Assembly: GCA_023101885.1 (NCBI GenBank)
Contig: JALPQD010000294.1
Coordinates: 2,717,501-2,781,500 of the forward strand
Direction of reading: 5' to 3'
Length of the DNA stretch: 64,000 bases
DNA from: Typhlomys cinereus
Taxonomy: Eukaryota > Chordata > Mammalia > Rodentia > Platacanthomyidae
Positions 47,202 through 59,000 of this stretch are shown one piece after another; within the stretch, counting starts at the first letter, position 1, and each line of letters starts with the position of its first letter. A program made the translations under genes and the position numbers. Below the pieces are notes generated by a model that saw only the letters and a program-made list of their open reading frames with translations, was not told where the DNA came from and ran no database searches.

Positions 47202-50003
47202 CTGTGGAAACAAGGTACACATGAGCTCCAAGACCCAAAGCGCACCGCGCCATTTACACTCCATCTCGGCTCATTGATTTCTACTTCAATTAACTCAGTT
47301 CAAAAGAGTCCCAGGACAGCTGTCTTTATTTTTGCAAACTGCCATAATTCCTCTTAGGACAAGGTGAATACAGCAGAGGGGAGAATGGAGACAGAAGACA
47401 CCCACAGAACTCCTGTTCTCAGGGCTAAGGAACTCTGCCTTGGCTACTCGCCTCATCATCTCACTTTCCACACTGGTAAAGTCTGCCGTGCTGCAAGACT
47501 GGAAGCAAGCAGGTATCTAACACCAGACTTGGCACACAAAAATAATATTAATTTTTGAAGTATTGGCTTAGTGGGCATCAGTACTTGCTGTGCAAGGATG
47601 ATGACCTTAATTGAATTGTCAAATCCACAAGGAAGAAGGAGAGAATAGACTCCAAAGTTGTCATCTGACTTTCACATGCTCTGTAGCATGTGTGTAACTA
47701 TCAATCCTCCTCCCCACATATAAACACTAAGTAGATTACAGACATTCAACATTTTTTAAAATTTCATTCATTTTACTCTAAGTTAATTTAAAAAGAAAAG
47801 CTTGTAATATTGTTTACATTTTAGCTAAATGGAAAAATATTAAAAGCAATGGTTTTTCTTTCCCTCTTATCCTTCCCCCCTCTCTCACTCATTTGTTCTT
47901 TTTTTGAGACATGTTCTCACTATGTAAACCACTGAACATGTGGCCTTCTACCTCATCCTTCTACGGCTAAGATTATAGCTATGTGCTACCATGCACGGCT
48001 AGCAACATATTTGATTAAGAATGGTACAAATAAGATTGCTACCAAGTGCTGTTTGTCTGAATAAGCACTTTAAATAATCTGAGCATCTCTTTAAAGGCCA
48101 GAGTGGCCTCACAGACATAACCACAGGAGTCCTACACAGCTCATGTTTTCTCACTAGAAACAGAAAAGCTGGTCCCAGAAGAACAGGCCCACAGCCCCAG
48201 CTACCCTGGAGGAGGAGGCAAGAACATCTAAAGTTCCAGGTCTTCTTGGACAACTTATCAAGACCCTGTCTCAAAAATAAATAAGCAAATAAATCATAAC
48301 AATAAAAAGAGACTAGAGATGAATGCTTGCTAAGCATGTAAGTGAGTTCCTACATTCAATCCTTAGTACCACATAAAGAAAAATTATAGATCAAAGTGTT
48401 CATCCATGACAATCATTAGACAGTGGTACATACTCAAACGAAGTGAGTCTTGATGTACATGGACAAAGAAAAGTGGGTCTTGATGCACATGGATGGAGAA
48501 AGTGGTCATATTTTATTGTTACTAGTCCCTTAGTGGTCCCAATTTGTCAAAACCTGTGCATGTAAATTTGGCCTTGTCTGTATAATGTGAGAATGTCATT
48601 TAAAAGGCCTTCAGGATGCATGCTATAGAAATATTTTCCCTCAGGAGTTACTCTGAAAACATTTTTTCTTAATTCTCTTCAGTACTGCTGAGTTTGTGAG
48701 TATGACTGAGCCACAGGTACAGCCGTTTCCTGAGAGCTTCTGTTGAGCTAAAGCACAGCTAAGAACTTATAAAGAAAAGGAACACTGTTCCCTACAACAC
48801 CGTCCCTGACTGCATACCTCAGACAGGCAGCACTCGTCTTCCAGGACAGATCAGGGTCATCCGATGTCTAGCCATTTGGCACATTTCTAGTTTTGCCATG
48901 TAGTGAAAACTGGTGTTTAACCGGGTGTAGCGTGGAGCTTGACCATGCATGTGGTCAACGCCCTCCCTCACACGAGGATCCAGGAGCATCCAGCCCTGAG
49001 CGCTTTTACTCGTCCACCCGGAGCTATGTTTGCTTAGGGATCCTGCAGCTACACTCTGCTTAGAGAATACACTTTTCTACCTACAAATGCAAGAAACTGT
49101 AGAGCACAATAAAGCTCATTATTTCTCTGCTCAAACAAGATGCAGAACAGTGAGAAGAGAAAGCTTCACTGCAGGTGATGCTGCCAGGTGCCCGTCCACC
49201 CACAGGGTGTGGCTAGGTCTGGACAGTGGAGGTCAGCCTCTCTCAGCTGCTTGACCACTTTAAGATGAGACCGATTGTCTCATTACTTGGTTTTAGACAC
49301 AAGAAGTCTTTTCAAAGAAAACACATGCAACTTTAAGTAAAGATTAAAAAAAAGAAGACAAAGGCAAATGATGATTTGGGAAATTATTAATCAGTCCTGC
49401 TAAAAAACCTTTCATACATATTAAGACACATGCATATTATTAAGAGTTAAGTATTTACATTAATGAGTAGAAAAGTTACAATTCAAACAATTACATAAAG
49501 TTTTCTACTAGCACTTTCCAAAGTGTTTGTGTGTGCACGTGCATGGATAACAGTACCAACAAAACTCTTGCCGTGACCCTACACTACTACTTCATTCTTA
49601 CGATCGTAAAATGCTACCTGTACTAGATACTCACTTGGATCTCCTTATGCACCATGACTCCTCGAGGATGTAATAATTCACTTTTAACTTCATCAGTTCT
49701 TTCTTCACTTCTTCAGCAGCTTTTCGGCTATACATTGAGTATACTATTTTTGTTCTGGCCCTTTAAAGAAAAGTGGGCAAGAAATTTCCAAGATTAAAAA
49801 GATATAATTAATATTACCTGAAAGACAGCATGGAATGGGACTAAAGAAACTACACAGAGGAATGGAGAAAAGAGGAACTACTTCATGTACCTCTACGGGA
49901 CCAGGGTGAGGCTGAAAGCAGAAAGCAGACCTGGTATGAGAGAGAGGGCACAGCTCTAATACAGGGCCACGTTCCTGAACTCAATCTCACCTTTGTCCAC
50001 CTG

Positions 50004-50061
<58 letters not shown>

Positions 50062-53000
50062 CAGGGATGAGTCCCACCAAACAGCTCCATTTGAAGGTAC
50101 AGCAGCCCAGCACCTTGGCACTAACAGCTTATACCAAGTAGCCCTCCACCTGACTTCTAGACTTCTGAAAAATTAACTTACTCTGTAAAATTGCTCTAGA
50201 AATTAGCATGTTGAAAGTGATTTTTTTTAAAAGAAAAGTTTTCTATTTATAAAAGCCACATCTATTGTTATGTTAATTGATCAATGGGGACATAAACAGC
50301 TTTTTTTTCTAACTAGATAGTGCATCAACATTAAACCATTTCCCTCTTTAAGAGAACATGAGGATATCATTTATGAAAAAAAGTCTCAAAGCCAGATGAA
50401 GACAACAAAGCTCATAGCCATCACTATTATCAAAACCAGAATGAAACCCTCTTTGAATGGAATTCTTTCACCTGTCTCCTCAGGATCAACCTTACCAAAA
50501 AACCTCTAACTAATGACTGTTGAGGGAACTCTGGCTGGTGGTACTAATGATGACTTGGGCAACTCTGTGCTTATAGACCTGGACACTTCTTTCCTCTATC
50601 CAGAGGCAACAGTTTTATGGCTGTGGAGCCTTGCCTAGCAGTCTTCTTTCAGCAGTCTTCTTTCTGACTAAAGTCCTAGCTCTCCCTGTCTTTCCTGAAA
50701 CATTTCTCTTTTCCCTGTGCCTGACACTGGAAGCCTGTGTACTGACCTCAGGCCTGCATCTTCATAATGGGGGTGGTTCACAACAGGTCGAAGAGCGGAC
50801 AGCTTCACACTTGCCATGGTGGGCATGGCACCTGCAAACACTGCATCTGGGAACAAGAAGAGCGTCTCAGGAAGATGCCCCAGCACCAGCAAGGGTTCCC
50901 TTCAGCAAAACTCAGTTATGTCATGTGTGACACTGACCAGGGGGGTTTGACTTAAGGATTTAGCAGCCGATGATGAGGATGGCTGACCAAGTGGAGGTGG
51001 TACCAGTTTTGGGGGACAGCTTTGTCATCCCTAAGAATGCTTAGCTTCCATTCTTTTTATATATATAATTCCTTTTCTTTGGAAATCTTTCCTGATTCTA
51101 GGAAACAAGTATCAAATTGATTAACAAGGTTTCAGAGCACCAAACAATTCTGAAGGATTCTTCCAAAATTATGGGGAACTCAACAGCAAGTTAACCTCTG
51201 ATACATGAATGAAAGATGACTTTCGTGAATCAAGAGAGTAAGAAGGACTGATATTAAAAATTTATTAAGGAAATAAGTGCAAGAAAATTACGTTAAAATG
51301 TGGCATTTACAACTTTTGTTAAATTTTGATAAAATTCAAATTAAAAAAAGAGAATAAATGACTAAGGGAGTGTGGCTAACACTTCCCCTACAAACCATTT
51401 AAACAATTATTCCTGCTTTTGGGAAAAAAAAAAAAACCTGAGTAGGATTTTAAAGCAGTATATGAAACTATGTGGAAATAGCTAAAAATCTAGCTAAATA
51501 GCATGACTTTTTTTTTTTTTTTTTTACCTGGTTTGGTACTATATTTGATCCATTCTATAAGTTCTTCTTGTGGCAAGTTGCTGAACTCCCCGACAATATT
51601 CCACTGGGTTTGTAGATTTGCTGAACCTTGAATTGACATTGCCGCTAACACAGCAAAAACAACGGCACCAGGATGTACTTTCCCAAAGAGCCATCCGAAC
51701 AGCTGGAATCAGATTAGGGTTACATGGGTCACTGTTGGTACAAAGCGGCATGAGCAGCTAAGTGAAGCAGATCCTCAGAGAACAGTCTCTGACACAGCTC
51801 TACGCCAAGCAATAAGCCTTAGATGCAACGATCTTCAGGATCAAAGAATTTACTGTGTGTGCAAGCACAGGTGGAACATACAGCCCGAGAGGCATTGCCT
51901 CAACTGCTCTTTGCTCTCCGGATGGAGGACAGGCCAGGGTCACTTTCATGATCCGCAAAGCCCAGAACAAATTAAAATGTAAGCCCCTCGATCAAAACCA
52001 TGAGGAAGTCCTGGGAGCTGTAGACACGGCTGCTGGAACACTTGCCTGGCACATGGAAGGCCCACAGCACCACAGCAAGAGCAAACCAACCCAGAGCAGT
52101 CCGGCTAGGCTCAGAACCCATGAGGGCTCTGTTATCTATCCCAACTGTGGAATCCCGGTTTTCGTTCCTGTCTCAGTCTGGCCTGAAGAAGCCGGGTGCA
52201 GGGGACAGCAAGGGTTCTGTAACAGTCCCAGCATTCTGATGAGAAGCTTACACTACACTTAAGCAGCCACACTGTCACGCACAGCACACTGGCCCTATTA
52301 CTCTCTTCATTACCCAGCCCATCTGCAGAGCTCGATTTCAAGCTTTTGGAAAACATATGTATTCTTTGAGTTTTTTAGTTGTCTTATTTCTAGAAGTCAG
52401 AACGCTTATACAATAAACATTTGCTACAACTAATAAAGGTGCACCTGGGCAGGCTGAAGAACTCAAGGCTACTAAGAAGCATCAATCCGAGAATGCAGAG
52501 CAAGGAGGCCATTGTCAGGCCAAATCAGCAGTAAATAATCAAGAGTAACTAACCTCCACCTTAAAGAACAAAATCAGGGACACAGAAATGAATATACTCA
52601 GAAAATGTAAACACTTCCAAGTTTGATGTTGACTATAGCATATAGCTTGAAAGTACTTATGGCTTGAAAGTACACTTGGGATGTTCTGTGATATCAATCT
52701 TAAAAAAAAAAACCCACAAAACTACAATTAAGTTGTACTTTCTTATTAGCACTTGTAGTGATCACTCATGAACCCAGGAGATACACCTCAGTATCTGCTG
52801 CATGCCAAGGACAATTCCACAAGTTAGAAGAACAGATGATCATCAGAGTTGATCTTTACTCTTTAGGAAAGACAAGCGCAAAACCACAAAGAGCATCAAG
52901 AGTGGTGAGTTACAGAAATCTGCCCAAGTCAGCCAACTGGAGACCATTTGTCAGCAAGGATGGGTTGGTTCCACAATAATGACCACATTACCTGTCTGGA

Positions 53001-56000
53001 GCAGATCAAGGAAGCCATGACGCACATGTGTGGGGTTAGGAAGAGTTTTAGTCTCATAATTAAAATGCCAAGCACGGTGTATGCCAACAGCTGCAATGCA
53101 TGATAAATAAGCTGAAAGAGAAGAAAAGATTCGTTTCTCTCATTGTTTATGAAGATTAAGAATATACTATTAAACTGGCAAAGGTACAGAAAAAACTTCA
53201 GAAGTTTTAAATAAGGAATTCTTAACATTTACTTTCAAGCTGTGCCATTTTCAGAGACTGAACTGATAAAGCCACTACGACAAGCAACAGTCACTCTCCC
53301 CTGGTCAGGCCTGCACTCCGAATGTGCGTTCAGTCTACCTCAGCTACAGCTGCCTCAGGCCCTAGTGCTCACAGAGTGGAGAGCAGATTGGATCTTGGAA
53401 GGTGGGAGCAGCAGTTCACACCTCCTAAGCTTTGGGGTGAGGTGAACAGAAGTCTAGTGGTTTCCCTCACATCAGGAATCTCTGTGGATTCCAGAAACCA
53501 ACTCTTATTAGTTTAGGACTGCCACACAGACTAAAAGTATGGCCCACTTCACTGTTTCAACAAATGGCAAGAGACTAGACATTTAACATTCTCCACAAAA
53601 AGCAAGCAAGCAAACAAACAAAAGTACATACTGATCTATTTTGAAGAAAATTAATCACAACTGCCAATAAGCCCTGAAGTCTGAACTAAAAAGGACAGTC
53701 AAATACATATAAATTAAGTAAAGTGTTAGCAATGTTAGTTTTACCTCTCCATGATCAAACTGGGGTTTTCTGAAATGAAAAAAAATGTTGGTGAATCATT
53801 CCTGAAACACTCATGCATTTGTATTTCTATCTTGCAAATATTCTCCCAAGACACAAATATGGACATCAAAGTAACTTGAAGTTGTATTTCTATAGTGGTC
53901 CTATAACTATTTAAGAATTTATTTTAAAAAATGTCAATGCTGTTATTCTGAAATTCTGACTGAGTAAATATTTATCCAGCAAGCATATTCCACAGGACAC
54001 CAGACTTTCCCTGGTAATATCCTAGCAAGACATGGAGAAAAGAATTTTGAAATCTCCATAGTCTCCCCAGTGGACATGACTGAGCCTGTTGAAGAAACTG
54101 CACACAGACTTTCTCAGCACAGCTACAGAAGGCACAAACAGGGGCAACACCCTCATGAACTCTGCTAGGCTGTTCTCATTTGTTCAGAAGGGTAAGTGCT
54201 TACAAGCTCACAAGTTCTGCCCTCTCTCCCTGCCGCACCACTGACTCCCATCAAAGCCATAAAGAACAGGCTTTTAGAAATGGCCAGCCAGTTGTCTGCT
54301 CACTCACTTGAAAGCCTTCAATGAAGGAGCTCCCTCTGGGTTATGCGCACTCTCAAATCCCTTCAACTCCAACTGGTCTTCCTCCACTGGGACCACTGCT
54401 CATCCCTGACAGCCCCTGTCATGCTGTCTCCTGATTACAGTGTTCTGAACACAGGCTAACTGAGTCCTACAGCACCAGAGGGGACTCTGCTCTCCCACAT
54501 TTAGAATTTGTTCCCTTGGCCATGTCTATCCCACTGCCCTTGTTTATATGCTCAGAGAAAACAGAATTCACATTGTGTTTTCATTTATGAACCCAGTGGG
54601 AATTTGGGGTCTTAAACCATCCATCATCTACTCGATTTCATTGAGCTCTGACCACCCTGGAGAAAGAGGAGAAAAAAGACAGAAAAACATTCTTACTCTC
54701 ATGTAGCTTACTTATACTTATCAAAGGAAGGGGGAAAAAAAAGCCTTTGACTCATAGTGACCAGTGCTGTGGAGAACAGGAAATGGGAACAGGATGGGAG
54801 AGTGCTTCAGCCAGGCATGTGGTAGCAAAACCATTTCAGGCAAAGAGCAAAGAGGATGAAAGAGCTGCAGGTAGAGGTTCTACTGGGCTAGCCTGCAGAC
54901 AGTGTGCGTGAAGAACAGAAGACATTACAGCAAGCGTGACTCATGGAGGGAGGTCACATGGGATGAGTGCCCTGGAAACTAGAATGAGGACAATGATGTA
55001 CCTGACTTCTGCCTGAAATGCCCCCTTGACTGCTGTGCAGAGAGGAGACCTGAGCAGCAAGGCAGGGAGGGCCAAGGCACAGTGACTCCAGGGAGGTGCT
55101 GGCCACAAGCCCTGAGGAATGGCACACCCTTGTCATAGTTAGGCACAGGTGTCAACTTGATGGTTGAGGGTTTGAGCTGTGGGCACATTTGTAGATACTT
55201 AGTAGCTAAATCCAGAGTGAACCTGCAGGAGACTGTCTACTTGATATGGAAGGCCCAACTTGTGATGGGTGGAACTAGGCCCTGGCCAGGTAAATAAAAT
55301 ACAAAACTGGTTGAGAAGGTTGGCATCCTTCTGTACACTTGGCTAAACATGCTAGTCTGGCAAGTAAGGATCGTCTCTCAGCTATTACATGGAAATGGTG
55401 TGGCTTATTCCCTAGACCTTGGTGTTGGTGTATACTTTCCTGCTGGACTAAGAATTGTAATTGCACTATTGTAAGAGAAATCCCTTGTTCCTTTAAGCTG
55501 TTTGATGGTGATTTTATCAGCAATCATGTAGATAAACTGCAACAGCAAACAGCTGTGCAGCCAAAGTCTGAATGCAATTCTGATGTGACAGCAGTGGGAT
55601 TGACATGTGGTGTGGAGGTGAGATAGCAGTAGTGGAAGCTAAGGATGATTTCTGCTGGCCACCAGGAGAATGGGGGAGATGCCATGAGATGGGGAAGATC
55701 TGAAAGCCTTCCAGCAGGGAAGCAGGAAGAGGCTAGGTATTGTGCGCATAGAACTTGAGATTCTCACTGGCCACTTGAGGGGTGACAAATAGCACTTGGT
55801 GCATACATCTAGAGTTGAAGGGAGGGAGTCAAGATGGGATAGTATAGATAGACAGCATGATAGCGGACAGCGACTGTGTTGAAAGTACCGAGTTTCCTGG
55901 AACAGCAACTTCTTTAGACTGAAGGAGCATATGCATTAATGGCCCCCCACCCCAACTACATCTAACCTAAGCAGAACACATCTGATTGGGAATCTGGCCT

Positions 56001-59000
56001 CAAAATACTGATACAGTAATAAGCTTGATAAACACACAGGGCAAGTACAAAGGAGGTGAAAGAGTTATTTTCTAATTCTTCCATCTGTTTGTATTTCCCA
56101 GGCGCCTGACACTAACATGTGGATGTGCTCCAGGTACTATAATCACACATCATATATCATCCCAGTTTACAGGTAAGGAAGGTCTGTCCCAGAGCTACTG
56201 GGGTCAGGACTATGTTTACACTGACTTCAGAGATGTTGTTGTACTTCTTATTTTAGATAAATACCCAAGGCAGCTATCTGTTCTGTGATCAGGAGAGAAC
56301 ATAGTAGCCGGCTGTCGAGGAGGTCCCCCTGGATCTGTAAATAAAGGAGCTAATGGTAATAACTCTAAACTAAAACAAACCTCTTCCCCTCTCCATTTTA
56401 GAATGGCATGACTGATTTTGTTTCTTATACAAAACAAAATGTGGTCATGCCATGTCTTACTTAAAATGAAAACCCATGGCAGCTCTTTCATTTTCTAAAA
56501 TTGTTTCTATATAGTTAAGTTCTTGTGAAAGATTTTTTTTTCAGTGCAAGAATTTCCCTTCCTCTTCCTGAGCTGCACACTGAAGGTAACTTTGAAGCTT
56601 CTTCCCAAAACTCTAGGAATACTACTACCTCGCAAGAGGAATTTTGGCATTACATACCATAATCTTTTTACCTTTCCCTGTCCATCAACTCAAATGCTTT
56701 AGGTATAAGCATGGGCAGAGTTACAGCAAATTATTTCTACATGAGAATGAGGATACACTTTGGAGTAAATATGCTAATCTATCATTGTGCTTAGAGACCT
56801 GAGGGTGAGGGAACAACGTTAGGGTGGACATATTCAGGTTGTAAATGAAGACATGTAGAAACACACAAAAGTATCAAAGTAAAATCAAAACTTCTCTCTG
56901 TCCTCCAATCAACATCATCAGTTGTTAGGCTACCCTTTCATATCACTCTTACATATGAACATGTAAAATCACAAATTTAAAAAGTATTTTTTGTACTTAC
57001 ATTGTTTGACATGTTTTAAAATTCAGTGCTGCATAATGGAACTATTTCCATAAAGATGGTCCAACACTCTGCTTCATTTCCCTGATTACCTACAATACCA
57101 GGGTAAGCATTTTTTGACGGCCATCTCTGTGCTTTGAGAGCCCTTCCAGCGGTGGAAGTGAAAGGCACACACCCACTCTATGGTCTGCACACTGCCAACA
57201 GTCCTCACACCTTCTTCCTCAAGCATGCAATGGATGCTATTCATTTATACAAATACGCTTAGCAAAAAGGCTTTCACTGAATTTCAATGTGTTTGTCACA
57301 GGACTGCTCTCCTGCCATGCCATGAGTAGATACTAATTAACCAATTAACCCTTATTATGTGCCAGGTAATCTACACAAAATGCTAAAGAGAAATATCCCT
57401 CCCTTCAAAAGATACAGACACACATATCAGTATTTAAGTACAAATGGTAAGAGAAAAAGAGAAAAAGTATGGGGTGGAAAACACCAGCAAAGGAAGGAAT
57501 TTGCTCAGAAATGATGGTCACAAAAGGTTTCTTGAAGGTGTAAGTAGGCAAAGATCACAGAAGCCAGGCTGCATGGAGTTCAGGGCACAGCTATGGCACA
57601 GGACTCGGCTGCAAAGTCTGAGAGAGTGGAAGTAAGTTGCTGCTGTTAAAGAACATGAAGGCTCACAGGGTACAAGTGTCATAAGAAGGGAAAAGTTGAT
57701 ATTTTTCAAATCCTTCACTCATTTCCTAATGTGTCTTCTTTGTGTGTGTGTGTGTTTTGGGGGGATAATGAGTATGCATGTGTTTACGTGTGTGTGCACA
57801 TCAGGGCCAGATGTTGGAGTCGGATGTCATTCCTCTATTGCTGTCCACTCTGCTGAGAGTGTCACTCACTGAACTTAGAGCTCAACAGTTCACAAGACTA
57901 GTCACCGCGGAGCTCCAGGAATCCTCCTGTCTCTGTTTCCTTTATGCTAGGATTTCAGTGACGTGCCACCATACCTGGTGCTCCACATAGGTGTTGGGGA
58001 TCTGAACTCAGGTCCTTACGCTTGTGCCAGAAGCACTTTACCAAATGAGCCGCTCCCAGGGTCTAATGCTTTTCTGCTAATTTTTAAAAAAACTTTATAT
58101 ATTTATGATTTTTATCAATCGGACAATATTTGCTGTGATTTTTTTTCTTCAATGTTTCCAGTATCTTTCAAATCAAGGTATTTATCTTACGCTGCTGACC
58201 TTTCCAGCCAGCACACAAATTTTGTCATGTTTGGAGGACCTCTGTGCTTCTAACATTGTTGTCTCTTGGCTAATTTCTGGATTTCATTTTAAACCATATT
58301 TTAATATTGCTCCATCAGAAATATGTATAAAAAGTAAGAAATGGGCACATTTTTATATTTTCCTGCTTATTTCTAAAAAAGGGCAACCCACTATTCCAAA
58401 AACCATTCACAGAATAATTTATTTTCCCCTTAGGTTGATAAAGTTGTCCCTCAGGTCTAGATGATGTATAAGCTGCAGTCAGACCGTAGGGATGAGATGT
58501 ACCTCGTGGCCCCTAGCTCTCCACAAGAAGGGAGACAGAGGCAATGGAAACAGTTCATTACTTACAAGTCAGATAAGGAGATCAACATATTATAATAAGT
58601 AGTCAGTGAACGAGACAGGATAGTTGAAGAATGTTATTTACCTTACATGTGTCCGTTGTTTAGCTAACACAGCCCACATATCACCAATGATCTGTGAACA
58701 AATGTTTAAAAACTTTAGAAAACCATTTTAAGGAAAAATGTTAAAAGTATCTTCTAAACTTTAAAACTCTTAATTAAAAATATGAGAAATATGTAGGTTG
58801 ACTATAGTGCTCTCAGCTGGGGGTGCAGCGATCTCCCTAGGGGTGGACACTAGCTGACTGGCACTGCTAGTTCTCCCCTCTCCACTCATTCTATTAAGCC
58901 AACTAGTTACAGAGTCCATAGCATTCAAAGTATCATGGCAGCTCTTTTTGACAGAAGCCTGAGACCTGTCAAGACTGATTCGCATCTGAGTTTAGAATTA

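Larger units (their letters stand above)
47202..49634 (-). other. DPY19L1: DPY19L1 last intron with SINE remnants
   Basis: It runs from donor GTGAGT to acceptor TTTCCACAG. It holds a diverged tRNA-headed SINE (about 47560-47730, +), a B1 copy (47898-48004, -) and a B1 plus ID-like composite (about 48110-48370, +). No additional exon was seen. Confidence 0.6.
53770..58641 (-). other. DPY19L1: DPY19L1 intron, 4.9 kb, with repeats
   Basis: It contains a diverged dispersed repeat (about 55137-55560) and a B3-like SINE (about 57735-58065). No further exon was recognised. Short open frames here do not fit the DPY19L1 order. Confidence 0.55.
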
